A stretch of 64,000 nucleotides of DNA from Candidatus Villigracilis adiacens (GCA_016703605.1 JADJBU010000026.1:496001-560000); one strand, 5' to 3'; positions 1-8,616 are shown, counted from the first letter of the stretch. A program made the numbers and translations. The notes: generated by a model from the letters alone, not told the origin.

Positions 1-800
1 GGGGCGATGAAGAATTGCAAGGAATGTTGAAAACCGCCGTCGAAACCATGCCGCAGATCGAGGAAACGCTCGCCAAGAAAGCCGAGAGCCGCCCCATCAC
101 CCCCGAGGAATATCACGCGCTCGAGCAGTTTGTAGACCGTGTCGAACGCCGCATGATCCTTGCCAGGGAGGAAGCCTCGCGCGTCGAAGACGAGCGCATC
201 TCTGCCATCCGCGCCGAGATCCCCGTTTCGGCTTTCTCGATGCCGCTCTCCAATGCGTCTGAGATCAAGGAGCATGTCTTCAACATCCTGACCGAAGCCG
301 GGTATGAGACCATCGGTCAATTGATGTTCGATCTGAAGACCGACCAGAACAAGGTGCTGGGCCTGGCGGGGATCGGCGCCAAGGCGATTCAAAACATCGA
401 AGAGAGTATCGCGGCTCTGACCTTCCCCGAGCCTGCTCCCGCGCCCGAGGCTGTGGAATCAGCCCCGGCAGTGGAGGCGGTGGCAGAGTCGGCTGCGGTG
501 GAGGAAACGCCCCCGGCGGAGAAAACAGCCGAAAGGAAGAAAGAACCGAAGCGCGTCGTCGAAGAACCGGAAGAGGACGGCGAAGTCTCGAAGGACGGAG
601 TCAACCTCGACGAGTTGTTCTCGATCAAGCCTGAGATGTTCCAGGGCGCCGAAGGCACAGACGAGGAATCTGACGACAAGAAAAAAGGCAAGAAGGGTAA
701 GAAGAAAGGCGTGGCGCTCGAGTTCGATGAGAAATTGGGCGAGGTCGTTTCGCGCAAGAAACACAAACGCGGCGACGGCGGCAGCGAAACTGAGTGGTAG
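1..800 (+). CDS. nusA: Transcription elongation/antitermination factor NusA, C-terminal part
   Basis: The frame is open to the left window edge (first full codon at 3) and ends in TAG at 798-800, so the start lies outside. What remains is not the S1/KH core: it shows a helical stretch, then a helix-hairpin-helix-like segment (GLAGIGAKAIQNIEESI, encoded near 360-410), a Glu/Ala/Pro-rich linker and a Lys-rich tail. NusA binds RNA polymerase and modulates pausing and termination. The call rests mainly on position: ylxR, infB, rbfA, nrnA, truB and ribF follow in the usual order. The acidic and basic low-complexity tail is lineage-specific and has no function I can assign. Confidence 0.8.
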   Translation, partial: GDEELQGMLKTAVETMPQIEETLAKKAESRPITPEEYHALEQFVDRVERRMILAREEASRVEDERISAIRAEIPVSAFSMPLSNASEIKEHVFNILTEAGYETIGQLMFDLKTDQNKVLGLAGIGAKAIQNIEESIAALTFPEPAPAPEAVESAPAVEAVAESAAVEETPPAEKTAERKKEPKRVVEEPEEDGEVSKDGVNLDELFSIKPEMFQGAEGTDEESDDKKKGKKGKKKGVALEFDEKLGEVVSRKKHKRGDGGSETEW

Positions 801-862
801 AAACATGCCCGTTCTCCAACCTTCGAGTGGGGTTGTTTGGAGAGCGGGAGAGTTGAACGGAT

Positions 863-1174
863 GTGGCGAAAAAAACCGTGGTAGGACGCGTAAAACACAT
901 TCCCCAGCGCACCTGTGTTGGCTGCCGGGAGGCGCTGGCAAAACGGCAACTGCTGAGGGTCGTCCGCACGGCTGATGGTGTGCGGTTGGATCCGACTGGG
1001 AAACTGGCGGGGCGCGGCGCCTACCTGCACGATAAACGCTCGTGCTGGGCGCGCGGATTGAAAGGCGCGCTGGCGCGCGCGTTGAAAACGGAATTGAGCA
1101 AGGAAGACCGCGCCCGTTTATTGGAATTCATGAATAGCCTGCCCGAGGCAGAGACAGACGGTTCAGCCATGTGA
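863..1174 (+). CDS. ylxR: YlxR family RNA-binding protein (DUF448)
   Basis: A 103-residue basic protein with the family signature RTCVGCRE near residues 16-23 followed by the LLRVVR strand and the GRGAYLH motif, the usual YlxR/DUF448 pattern. It is the customary small gene between nusA and infB and is thought to bind nucleic acid. Translation most likely starts at GTG 863 (V/M-AKKTVVGR). An ATG at 861 overlaps it in another frame. It lies 62 bp after nusA and 75 bp before infB in the same orientation, so co-transcription is expected. The C-terminal 20 residues are acidic and not conserved. Confidence 0.9.
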   Translation: MAKKTVVGRVKHIPQRTCVGCREALAKRQLLRVVRTADGVRLDPTGKLAGRGAYLHDKRSCWARGLKGALARALKTELSKEDRARLLEFMNSLPEAETDGSAM

Positions 1175-1249
1175 ACGACCAAGCCCCTCGCTCACATGCA
1201 ACCTGATTTACGCGACAGCAGACAAGTTTGAGATTGAAGGAGGTGGCTT

Positions 1250-3019
1250 ATGAGCAGTAATGGAAGCAGGATCGAAATACCCGCCAGCATTGTCGTGCGC
1301 GACCTGGCGCAGATGATCGAAAAAAGCCCGATCGACCTGATCAAAAAATTGATGACGAACGGCGTGATGGCGACCATCAACCAGGCGGTGGATTACGATA
1401 CCGCCGCAATTGTGGTCGCCGAGTATGGATTCGAAGCGGTGCCGGAGGCGGTGGAGGAAGAGGCGAAGGAAGAATCCGGCGAAGTGCCGATGTGGCGTCA
1501 GATGATCGCCGGGGAGGACAAGGCGCACTTGAAAGCCCGCCCACCGGTGGTGACGATTCTCGGTCATGTCGATCACGGCAAAACCAGCCTGCTGGACGCA
1601 ATCCGTTCGACGGATGTGGCGGCTGGCGAGGCGGGAGGCATTACCCAGCATATCGGCGCGTATCAAGTCGAAATGAAGGGACGTCTCATTACGTTTCTCG
1701 ATACGCCCGGTCACGCGGCGTTTACGCAGATGCGCGCGCGCGGCGCCCAGGGCGCGGATATCGTCATTTTGGTGGTGGCAGCCGACGACGGCGTGATGCC
1801 CCAGACAAGGGAAGCGATTGCCCACGCCAAAGCGGCGCGCGTGCCGATTGTGGTGGCGCTGAACAAGATCGACAAACCCAATGCCAACCCGGACCGCGTC
1901 AAACAACAACTCGCTGAAATGGAACTCGTCCCCGATGATTGGGGCGGCAATACCATGGTTGTGCCTGTCTCTGCCAAGCAGAAGAAGGGCATAGACGACC
2001 TGCTCGAGGGCGTATTGCTTGTGGCAGACAGCAGCGAGATCAAAGCCAACCCGAGCGGCAAGGTGATCGGTACGGTCATCGAGGCGGAATTGGATAAATC
2101 GAAGGGTGTGATGGCGACCCTGCTCGTCCAGAACGGGACGCTTGAATCAGGCGATGTGGTTGTGGCGGGAACGGCGCACGGCAAATTACGCGCAATCACC
2201 GATTACAAGGGCAAGCCGGTCAAGAAGGCGGGTCCATCCACGCCGGTGGCGGTGATGGGACTGAGCGATGTCCCTTCGGCTGGGGATTTGTTCGAAGTTG
2301 TAGAATCTGAAAAAGAGGCGCGCGTCATTGTCGGTGAACGGCTTGAAGCCATAAAGACCCAGGCGCAATCCCGCAAAAAACTCTCGCTTGAAGATATGTT
2401 CTCCAGGGTGCAGGCGGGCGAGGCGAAGGAACTCAACCTGATCGTCAAAGCCGACGTGCAAGGCTCCCTCGACCCGATCATCACCGAATTGAACAAACTC
2501 GGCGCGGGTGAGATCGGCATCAAGGTCCTGCACGCCGAAACTGGCAATATCGGCAACAATGATGTGATGCTCGCCGCCGCCTCGAAGGCGATCATGATCG
2601 GTTTCAACGTGCAAGCCGACGTGGACGCCCGCCGCATGGCGGAAAAGGAAGGCGTGGACATCCGCCTGTATGAGATCATCTACCGCATGACGGAAGACAT
2701 CGAGAAAGCCCTCAAGGGTATGCTCGAACCCGATTATGTGGAAAAGATCCTCGGCAAGGCAACCGTGCTGCAAGTCTTCACCGCGTCCAAGTTTGGGCGC
2801 GTGGCGGGTTGCCGCGTGGTGGACGGCGAATTGAAGCGCGGCGCGAAAGTGCGTCTCTACCGAAATTCCGACATTATCTACGAAGGCGATCTCTCCTCCC
2901 TGCGCCACGAAAAGGACGACGTGAAGGAGATCCGTCAGGGATACGAATGCGGCGTCGGCTTCAAGAACTTCGCAGACATCCAGCCCGGCGATTCGCTGGT
3001 GTGTTATATTTTGGAATAA
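1250..3019 (+). CDS. infB: Translation initiation factor IF-2
   Basis: A GTPase that delivers initiator fMet-tRNA to the 30S subunit. A short IF2_N-type domain (about residues 10-60) precedes the G domain, with G1 GHVDHGKT at 105-112, G3 DTPGH at 151-155 and G4 NKID at 205-208. Beta-barrel domains and the C-terminal fMet-tRNA binding domain follow. At 589 residues it lacks the long N-terminal extension of enterobacterial IF-2. A strong Shine-Dalgarno (GAAGGAGGTGG, 1236-1246) precedes ATG 1250 and fixes the start. It is a core member of the nusA-infB operon, directly upstream of rbfA. Confidence 0.97.
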   Translation: MSSNGSRIEIPASIVVRDLAQMIEKSPIDLIKKLMTNGVMATINQAVDYDTAAIVVAEYGFEAVPEAVEEEAKEESGEVPMWRQMIAGEDKAHLKARPPVVTILGHVDHGKTSLLDAIRSTDVAAGEAGGITQHIGAYQVEMKGRLITFLDTPGHAAFTQMRARGAQGADIVILVVAADDGVMPQTREAIAHAKAARVPIVVALNKIDKPNANPDRVKQQLAEMELVPDDWGGNTMVVPVSAKQKKGIDDLLEGVLLVADSSEIKANPSGKVIGTVIEAELDKSKGVMATLLVQNGTLESGDVVVAGTAHGKLRAITDYKGKPVKKAGPSTPVAVMGLSDVPSAGDLFEVVESEKEARVIVGERLEAIKTQAQSRKKLSLEDMFSRVQAGEAKELNLIVKADVQGSLDPIITELNKLGAGEIGIKVLHAETGNIGNNDVMLAAASKAIMIGFNVQADVDARRMAEKEGVDIRLYEIIYRMTEDIEKALKGMLEPDYVEKILGKATVLQVFTASKFGRVAGCRVVDGELKRGAKVRLYRNSDIIYEGDLSSLRHEKDDVKEIRQGYECGVGFKNFADIQPGDSLVCYILE

Positions 3020-3025
3020 AAACCT

Positions 3026-3064
3026 CCAATTACCAATTACAATTTACATGTAATTGGTAATTGG
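3026..3064. repeat. Perfect inverted repeat between infB and rbfA
   Basis: A 15-bp arm CCAATTACCAATTAC (3026-3040) pairs perfectly with 3050-3064 across a 9-nt loop, and a further TAATTGGTA copy follows. The same ATTACCAATTACC words recur near 51490 and 45738, so this belongs to a dispersed intergenic repeat. It is AT-rich with no T tract, so it is a poor terminator but a plausible mRNA processing hairpin within the operon. Confidence 0.7.
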
Positions 3065-3078
3065 TAATTGGTATTTTC

Positions 3079-3429
3079 ATGCCCTCACCCATCCGCATCA
3101 AACGCATCGAAGACCGCATTCAGCAGGAGATTTCAGAACTGCTGATCCAGGAAATCAACGACCCGCGCCTTAAACAAATCTTTTTGACCAGCGTGAAGGT
3201 GGACCGGGAACTTGCCTACGCCGAAGTCTATGTTTCGGCTGTGGAAGGCGCTTCGCGCTCCGCCGAGGTTTTGGCTGGACTCGAATCGGCTTCCGGCTTC
3301 CTCAGGCGGATCCTCTCCTCACGGATGGAATTGCGTTCCTTCCCCAGGCTGAGATTCCACTGGGACCCGACCCCGGAGAACGCCGACCATATCGAAAAGA
3401 TTCTTGCAGAATTAAGAAACAAGAAATAG
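3079..3429 (+). CDS. rbfA: 30S ribosome-binding factor RbfA
   Basis: RbfA is a KH-fold factor that matures the 30S subunit and binds 16S rRNA near helix 1. The product starts MPSPIRIKRIEDRIQQEIS and shows the family core with NDPRL, the VTSVKVDREL-like strand and the C-terminal LRFHWD-type motif (LRFHWDPTPENADHIEKIL). I chose ATG 3079 rather than the in-frame TTG at 3061, because 3061-3078 lies beside the repeat and the family begins close to the RIKRIEDRIQ helix. No good Shine-Dalgarno is visible, so translation may couple to infB or depend on the hairpin just upstream. Confidence 0.93.
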   Translation: MPSPIRIKRIEDRIQQEISELLIQEINDPRLKQIFLTSVKVDRELAYAEVYVSAVEGASRSAEVLAGLESASGFLRRILSSRMELRSFPRLRFHWDPTPENADHIEKILAELRNKK

Positions 3430-3471
3430 CGAACAAGCGTAACGCCCGCGCCGGGAAGCGCGGACCATTCA

Positions 3472-4443
3472 ATGGAGAAAAAGAAATTGAACAATCAGGT
3501 TTCAGGGGAAATCAGTCGAAGACTCGCCGACGCAAAGAAAGTGGTCATCGCATCACACGTACGCCCGGACGGAGACGCCATCGGCTCCCTGCTCGGGCTG
3601 GGGCTGGCTCTCCAGGAGGCTGGCAAAACCGTCGAAATGATCCTCGCAGACGGCGTGCCGTCATCGTTCAAATTTTTGGAAGGCAGCAGCCAGGTAAAGA
3701 AAGAACCGGCAGGCGGGCACGACACTTTCATCACCGTCGATTGCGCCGACTTCAAACGCACGGGGAAAATCTTCGAGAATTTCGGTCAGCCCGATATCAA
3801 TATCGACCATCACAAAACCAATGAGAATTTCGGAAAACTGAATCTCATCGAAGCGGACGAGGTTGCCACGGCGGCGATCCTCACCAACCACCTGCCTGGG
3901 TGGGGTCTGCCGATCAGCAAACCTGCCGCCGCCGCCCTGCTGACCGGCATCATCACCGACACGCTCGGCTTCCGCACCTCGAACGTAACTCCCGAAGCAT
4001 TGCGCCAGTCCGCGACGCTGATGGAAACCGGCGTAGACCTTCCAGAGATCTACATGCAGTCGCTGGTGAGGAAATCCTTCCCCGCCGCAAAGTATTGGGG
4101 CGCGGGTCTTGCTAGCCTCGAAAGCAAAAATGGGATCGTCTGGGGTACGCTCACGTTGAACGACCGCAAATCCGCGGGCTACGGCGGGAACGACGACGCC
4201 GACCTGATCAATATGATCTCAGCCATAGACGGCAACAAGGTCGGGATGGTCTTTGTGGAGCAGGCAAACAATCATGTAAAAATTTCATGGAGGGCGTTGC
4301 AACCGGGCATTGATGTATCCCCCATCGCCAAACACTTCAACGGAGGCGGTCACGCCGCCGCCGCAGGGGCGGATATCGAAGGAAGCCTGGCAGATATTCA
4401 AAAAGAAGCCTTTGCAAAAACAAAAGAGTTATTGAATCTGTAA
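3472..4443 (+). CDS. nrnA: DHH-family phosphoesterase, NrnA-like nanoRNase/pAp phosphatase
   Basis: A 323-residue DHH/DHHA1 protein. The metal-binding motifs are visible: SHVRPDGDAIGS (about 25-36), an Asp in the TVDCADF strand, and IDHHKTNENFG (about 105-115). The C-terminal DHHA1 domain carries the FNGGGHAAAAGA motif. Family members degrade 2-5 nt RNAs and dephosphorylate pAp. The position between rbfA and truB is typical for NrnA. ATG 3472 gives a product of normal length; the upstream region has only a weak GGAAG-like ribosome site. A 243-bp gap containing a probable promoter separates it from truB. Confidence 0.9.
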   Translation: MEKKKLNNQVSGEISRRLADAKKVVIASHVRPDGDAIGSLLGLGLALQEAGKTVEMILADGVPSSFKFLEGSSQVKKEPAGGHDTFITVDCADFKRTGKIFENFGQPDINIDHHKTNENFGKLNLIEADEVATAAILTNHLPGWGLPISKPAAAALLTGIITDTLGFRTSNVTPEALRQSATLMETGVDLPEIYMQSLVRKSFPAAKYWGAGLASLESKNGIVWGTLTLNDRKSAGYGGNDDADLINMISAIDGNKVGMVFVEQANNHVKISWRALQPGIDVSPIAKHFNGGGHAAAAGADIEGSLADIQKEAFAKTKELLNL

Positions 4444-4618
4444 AATTTGTCCATTCAGGTTGGTACCATTGTACGGTATGGTTTTTGCAAAGTCGCTTGA
4501 CATCCCTTTGAATTTGCAGCAAGGTTTAACGCGAAAAGCGCAAATTGGGCGAATTTACGCGAAAACCAATAAGGTTTTCCTGACTTTGGAAAAGCCATGC
4601 ATTGTACGGATTTTAATA

Positions 4619-4646
4619 TTGCAAATTTAGATAAATGTGTCATAAT
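4619..4646 (+). promoter_or_regulatory. Probable sigma-70 promoter upstream of truB
   Basis: TTGCAA (4619-4624), a 16-bp spacer and CATAAT (4641-4646) sit in an AT-rich stretch about 40 bp before truB. The 4444-4686 gap contains nothing else that I can name. This suggests truB can be transcribed separately from the infB genes. Confidence 0.45.
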
Positions 4647-4686
4647 TAGAACAAGGAAAAAAGGATAATTCAGGAGGAATCCAAAC

Positions 4687-5616
4687 ATGAACAGTCAAGA
4701 TGTAAAGAACGCCATCTCAGGCGCACTCGTGATTGATAAGCCCGTGGGCATGACTTCCCACGACGTTGTACAAGCCATTCGCAACGGCACCGGTCTGCGC
4801 CGCGCCGGTCATACCGGAACGCTCGACCCCCGCGCTTCGGGCGTGCTTGTGATTTTGGTCGGTCCCGCCGTGCGTTTGAGCGAATACGTCTCCGCTTCGG
4901 ATAAACGCTATCAAGCCATCATCCGTCTGGGCGGCACCACCGACACCTACGACGCGGAAGGCAAATTCACCCCCACCAAGGACCCGGCAAACGTCACCGA
5001 AGCCGAATTTGAGGAAGCGCTCAAGACCTTTGTCGGCGAGATCGAACAGACCCCGCCCCCCTACTCTGCGGTCAAAGTGCAGGGGCGCAAAGCCTACGAA
5101 ATGGCGCGCAAGGGCGAAGAGGTCGAACTCGAACCGCGCACCATCACCGTGCATCACCTCGAAGTGCTCGAATGGACCCCGCCCGAAGTCGTCATCGATG
5201 TGCATTGCTCGTCCGGCACTTACGTCCGCTCGCTGGCGAACGACCTCGGTAAAAAATTGGGCTGCGGCGCGTATCTCGTCGGTCTGCGCCGTACCAAGAG
5301 CGGAAAGTTCACCCTGCGCGACGCAGTGCCGCTGAGGAAATTGCAGGAAGCCTTCACCGCGGGCAACTGGTATCAATACCTCATCCCCGCCGCCGAAGCG
5401 CTCGGCGACTGGTACGCCGTGGAACTCAGCCCCGATGAAGTGGAAGCCATCCGTCACGGTCACCGTGTAAAGGTCAAACCCGCCGATGCCGCCCAGGAAA
5501 AAGTCCGCGGCGTGAGCACGCAGGGTGAATTGGTTGCCCTGATGATGCAGATGGAAAACGCCGAAGACGGCTCGAAGGAATGGCAGCCGAAGAAGGTCTT
5601 CTTCACCTCTGATTAA
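4687..5616 (+). CDS. truB: tRNA pseudouridine(55) synthase TruB
   Basis: TruB isomerises U55 in the T-loop of tRNAs. Motif I is intact as GHTGTLDPRASGVL with catalytic Asp47. The KGKRYQA-like strand (DKRYQAIIRLGGTTDTYDAEG) and the CSSGTYVRSLANDLG motif follow. At 309 residues it is of usual length, and the C-terminal part resembles the TruB_C/PUA-like tail. A clear Shine-Dalgarno (CAGGAGGAATCC, 4671-4682) precedes ATG 4687. ribF follows after an 89-bp gap with two strong hairpins. Confidence 0.96.
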   Translation: MNSQDVKNAISGALVIDKPVGMTSHDVVQAIRNGTGLRRAGHTGTLDPRASGVLVILVGPAVRLSEYVSASDKRYQAIIRLGGTTDTYDAEGKFTPTKDPANVTEAEFEEALKTFVGEIEQTPPPYSAVKVQGRKAYEMARKGEEVELEPRTITVHHLEVLEWTPPEVVIDVHCSSGTYVRSLANDLGKKLGCGAYLVGLRRTKSGKFTLRDAVPLRKLQEAFTAGNWYQYLIPAAEALGDWYAVELSPDEVEAIRHGHRVKVKPADAAQEKVRGVSTQGELVALMMQMENAEDGSKEWQPKKVFFTSD

Positions 5617-5622
5617 TGTTTT

Positions 5623-5651
5623 GCTCTCCCGGGGCTTTGCCCCGGGAGAGC
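5623..5651 (+). terminator. Strong hairpin after truB
   Basis: A perfect 13-bp stem GCTCTCCCGGGGC (5623-5635) / 5639-5651 with a 3-nt loop lies 7 bp after the truB stop. No T run follows, so it is better read as a 3'-end stabilising or processing hairpin than as a proven intrinsic terminator. Confidence 0.5.
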
Positions 5652-5678
5652 ATTTGCATGACAGAATGATAAAATACA

Positions 5679-5705
5679 GCCGCCGTCGAAGGCGGCATTT
5701 TTCTT
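5679..5705 (+). terminator. Terminator-like hairpin abutting the ribF start codon
   Basis: GCCGCC (5679-5684) pairs with GGCGGC (5691-5696) around loop GTCGAA and is followed by ATTTTTCTT, directly before ATG 5706. This has the form of an intrinsic terminator or attenuator. There is no separate Shine-Dalgarno for ribF unless GGCGG serves. An ATAAAAT box (5669-5675) just upstream could be a -10 element. Confidence 0.5.
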
Positions 5706-6632
5706 ATGTCCCATTACCGATCCCTCGAAGAAGTATCGCTCAAAAATTCCCATCTCACCGTCGGCGTATTCGACGGCGTGCATCGCGGCCACCGCGAGAT
5801 CATCCACAAACTCGCGCGGGATGCCCACGCGATGGACGCCCCGGCTGTCGTGCTGACCTTTGACCCCCACCCCGCCTCAGTGCTGACCGGCAGGGAGATT
5901 CGATGCCTGACCACACCCGACGAACGCGCCGACCTGCTCTTCTCTCTCGGAGTTGATTCTGTTGTCACCCAGCGCTTCACCCCGGACCTCGCGGCTTTAT
6001 CTGCCCATGAGTATATGTCTCGTCTGCAAACACATCTTGGGCTGCGCCGCCTGCTCATCGGCTACGACTTCGCCCTCGGCAAGGGACGCGAAGGCAACGC
6101 GCCGCGGCTCGGCGAGATCGGCTCGGAGCTGGGATACACCGTCGAAGTGGTATCCGCCCTGGGCGACGAAAGCGGCGTGATCTCATCCACCGAGATTCGC
6201 AAACTGGTCTCCACCGGCAACATGCCCGAAGCGGGGAAACTGCTCGGCTATCCCTATTCGATGAGCGGGGAGGTCATCCACGGCGAAGGGCGCGGCAAAA
6301 AGATCAACTTCCCCACTGCAAACATCGCCTACCCAAAGAACAAGGCAATCCCCCCGAACGGAATTTACGCCTGCCGGGCGCGGCTTGGGAACGAACGCTT
6401 CATGGCGGCGACCAATATCGGTTTGAATCCCACTTTTACGCCGGAAAGAAAAATTCCCAGTCTCGAAGCCTACTTGCTCGATTTCGACCGCGACATCTAC
6501 GGCGAGACCCTGACGCTCGAATTCGTATCGCGTTTGCGCGACGAGATTCGTTACACGACCGTCGAGGCGCTCATCGAACAAATTCACGAGGATGTAAACC
6601 AGACCCGCGAGATTTTGAGCGCGAAGGATTAG
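5706..6632 (+). CDS. ribF: Bifunctional riboflavin kinase / FAD synthetase RibF
   Basis: RibF makes FMN and then FAD. The N-terminal nucleotidyltransferase half has TVGVFDGVHRGHREII (about 18-33) and the SSTEIRKLV motif near 160. The C-terminal riboflavin kinase half has GEGRGKKINFPTANI and the ANIGLNPTF / LEAYLLDF motifs. The 308-residue length is standard. The start at ATG 5706 follows immediately on a terminator-like hairpin and has no conventional ribosome-binding site, which is unusual and could mean attenuated or leaderless expression. Confidence 0.95.
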   Translation: MSHYRSLEEVSLKNSHLTVGVFDGVHRGHREIIHKLARDAHAMDAPAVVLTFDPHPASVLTGREIRCLTTPDERADLLFSLGVDSVVTQRFTPDLAALSAHEYMSRLQTHLGLRRLLIGYDFALGKGREGNAPRLGEIGSELGYTVEVVSALGDESGVISSTEIRKLVSTGNMPEAGKLLGYPYSMSGEVIHGEGRGKKINFPTANIAYPKNKAIPPNGIYACRARLGNERFMAATNIGLNPTFTPERKIPSLEAYLLDFDRDIYGETLTLEFVSRLRDEIRYTTVEALIEQIHEDVNQTREILSAKD

Positions 6633-6643
6633 ATCGCAACTTC

Positions 6644-6692
6644 ATCGAAAGTCTGGAGATGTCGCATGGCGCCACTGCGCCGCTTTTGAGTC
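6644..6692 (+). repeat. Dispersed palindromic repeat, copy A
   Basis: This stretch contains TCGAAAGTCTGGAGATGTCG, then ATGGCGCCACTGCGCC and GCTTTTGAGTCC. Closely similar copies occur at 13690-13740 (minus) and 35699-35761 (plus), with a diverged part at 30722-30757. The centre is a GGCGC(N4)GCGCC hairpin. It lies just after ribF. Confidence 0.65.
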
Positions 6693-6724
6693 CAATAGAC
6701 ATTATCGGAATTAACGTTTGTGTT

Positions 6725-6830
6725 GTCATTTCGAGTGGCGCGAGGCGCCACGAGAAATCCAACCTGGCGCAAACAAGATTTCTCCTCGCGGGGTTTACCC
6801 TGAGCGTGTCGAAGGGCTCGTCGAAATGAC
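6725..6830 (+). mobile_element. MITE-like element, copy 1 (106 bp)
   Basis: The element starts GTCATTTCGA (6725-6734) and ends with the exact complement TCGAAATGAC (6821-6830), forming 10-bp terminal inverted repeats. It contains GTGGCGCGAGGCGCCAC and CGTGTCGAAGGGCTCGTCG. A 107-bp relative in the opposite orientation is at 37462-37568. It has no coding capacity. It occupies most of the gap between ribF and the Nudix gene. Confidence 0.7.
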
Positions 6831-6905
6831 AAACCCCAATCGAAAATCAGGTTTCTAATTTTAATTTGCGATAACGTCTAATATATATGAAGGAGGAAAA
6901 CCGGT

Positions 6906-7343
6906 ATGAGGAAACGAGCGGGAATCATTTTGATCCAGGAAGGAAAACTCGCGCTGATGGAACGTCACCGGCAGGGACGGCATTACTTCGCCTTCCCCGG
7001 CGGCGGCGTGGACGAAGGCGAGACGGACGAGCAAGCCGCCATCCGTGAAGCCATGGAGGAATTGGGGATCGAAGTGGGTATCGTCCAAAAAGCCGCCACC
7101 ATCCTGCGCGAAGGCAGGCGCGACCAGGTGTATTTCCTGGTGAAATGGCTGGGCGGCGAATACGGCACCGGTACTGGCGAGGAATTCGACGAAGTGGACG
7201 AGGAGAACGGAACCTACAACCCGGTCTGGATGCCCCTGGGCGAATTGTTGGAAAAAAACGTCGTCCCGCGCGGGCTGGCGGAACTGGTTGTGAAGGCGCA
7301 GCGGGATGGGTGGGGGGAAAGCGTGGTGATACGCGAGGATTAA
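6906..7343 (+). CDS. Nudix (NUDIX) hydrolase
   Basis: A 145-residue protein with an intact Nudix box: G-x5-E-x7-REAMEELGI, starting in GGGVDEGE near residue 37, which binds the metal that hydrolyses nucleoside-diphosphate-linked substrates. The substrate cannot be told from sequence; the protein resembles short MutT/ADP-ribose-type family members. ATG 6906 has a good Shine-Dalgarno (GAAGGAGGAAAA, 6889-6900). It stands alone, with a MITE-like element upstream and a strong terminator downstream at 7465. Confidence 0.88.
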   Translation: MRKRAGIILIQEGKLALMERHRQGRHYFAFPGGGVDEGETDEQAAIREAMEELGIEVGIVQKAATILREGRRDQVYFLVKWLGGEYGTGTGEEFDEVDEENGTYNPVWMPLGELLEKNVVPRGLAELVVKAQRDGWGESVVIRED

Positions 7344-7464
7344 ATGGGACGGCAGGAGTAAGCAGTGAGGGAACAAAAGCGGCGGCATGAAAGAGCCGGG
7401 AAAATCCATACCACAGTGTTATTGAAATAGCCGTTTATTCTCCGTAAGATGAAATGGACGCCGG

Positions 7465-7499
7465 TCCGCGCAGAGACGCCGAATCTGCGCGGATTTTTT
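7465..7499 (+). terminator. Rho-independent terminator after the Nudix gene
   Basis: A perfect 10-bp stem TCCGCGCAGA (7465-7474) / TCTGCGCGGA (7484-7493) is followed by TTTTTT. The remainder of the 7344-7597 gap holds an isolated Shine-Dalgarno followed by ATGATGTAG near 7515, which is not a gene. Confidence 0.85.
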
Positions 7500-7597
7500 G
7501 AAAGGAGGAAACTCATGATGTAGGAACATTTTTCCCATAACGCTCGTCAATTGGACAACGCCGAAAGTCCATATCCATATTCCAAACGGAGGAAAAC

Positions 7598-8575
7598 ATG
7601 AAATCACGCATGACATTGCTGCTGGCGTTCCTGCTCACAGGAATGCTGGTCCTGAACGCCTGCGGCGGAGCGCCCGCCGCCCCGGAGGATGAATTTTTCT
7701 ACGTCGAAGAAGCTCCCGCAGCCACCGAAGCGCCCGCAGAGGCAATGCCCGAACCGCAACAGGGCGCCCCGGCAGAGTCGGAATCGGTCCTGAAAGACGG
7801 CTCGGTGTATGAGACGGGGGTCGAGAACGAACTCCCCGTCACCACCCACCTCATCATCAAGAACGCCGACATGCGCCTGCTGGTGGAGGATTCCGATATT
7901 GCCATCTCCCGCATTACCCAGGCGGTGGGAGACTCCGGCGGGTACATCATCAGTTCGCGGGTCTGGAATCAAACGCACCTGGACGGCAAGAACTACAAAT
8001 ATGCCACGATCACGATGGGCGTGCCGGTCATCGCCTTCGAGCGCACCCTCAACCGTCTGCGCGATCTTTCGCTCGAAGTCCTGGATGAAACCGCTTCAGG
8101 CGAGGATGTGACCGACCAATACGTGGATTTGCAGTCCCAACTCATCAACCTCGAGGCGACGCGCGAACGCATCAAATCCTTCCTCGATCAGGCTCAAACC
8201 GTGGAGGAGGCGCTGCTCATCAACCAGCAGCTCTCCGAGATCGAGCGCCAGATCGAAGAGATCAAGGGGCGCATCAATTACCTGCAAGACCGTTCCTCGT
8301 TCTCGACCATCACGGTCAACCTTGAGCCGAAACTGCCGGACTACGTCCCCCCCACGCCAACGCCCACTCCCAGCCCGACACCGACACCCAAGGAGCCCTG
8401 GAAGCCCGGTGAAACGGTCGAAAGCGCCTGGGAAACCCTCGTCGACGCCTACCGGGTCATCATTGATCTCCTGATCTGGGTCCTGCTGGTGGTCGTGCCC
8501 ATCTTCGCCCCGCCGGTTCTAATCATCTGGCTGGTCGTGAAGTTTGTAACGCGCAAGCGGAGTAAGCCACAATAA
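7598..8575 (+). CDS. DUF4349 domain lipoprotein
   Basis: A 325-residue protein with a lipoprotein signal peptide: basic MKSR, a hydrophobic stretch and lipobox VLNAC, with Cys22 as the lipidation site. The mature part is low-complexity, then a DUF4349-type domain with a coiled coil (about 160-225: LESTRERIKSFL-like, QLSEIERQIEEIKGRINYLQD). A Thr/Pro linker (PTPTPTPSPTPTP) leads to one C-terminal transmembrane segment (about 290-315) and a basic end. The DUF4349 domain resembles ECF anti-sigma/efflux-adaptor-like envelope proteins, but the function is unknown. An AACGGAGGAAA ribosome site supports ATG 7598. Confidence 0.85.
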   Translation: MKSRMTLLLAFLLTGMLVLNACGGAPAAPEDEFFYVEEAPAATEAPAEAMPEPQQGAPAESESVLKDGSVYETGVENELPVTTHLIIKNADMRLLVEDSDIAISRITQAVGDSGGYIISSRVWNQTHLDGKNYKYATITMGVPVIAFERTLNRLRDLSLEVLDETASGEDVTDQYVDLQSQLINLEATRERIKSFLDQAQTVEEALLINQQLSEIERQIEEIKGRINYLQDRSSFSTITVNLEPKLPDYVPPTPTPTPSPTPTPKEPWKPGETVESAWETLVDAYRVIIDLLIWVLLVVVPIFAPPVLIIWLVVKFVTRKRSKPQ

Positions 8576-8580
8576 ACAAT

Positions 8581-8616
8581 AGCGCCGGGTTTGAACCACC
8601 CGGCGCTTCTTTTTAT
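8581..8616 (+). terminator. Rho-independent terminator after the DUF4349 gene
   Basis: A 10-bp perfect stem AGCGCCGGGT (8581-8590) / ACCCGGCGCT (8598-8607) with a 7-nt loop is followed by TCTTTTTAT. Confidence 0.9.

Noticed and set aside
5617..5705. An FMN riboswitch upstream of ribF
   Set aside because: The 89-bp spacer is too short and lacks the conserved multi-stem FMN aptamer; only two simple hairpins are visible.
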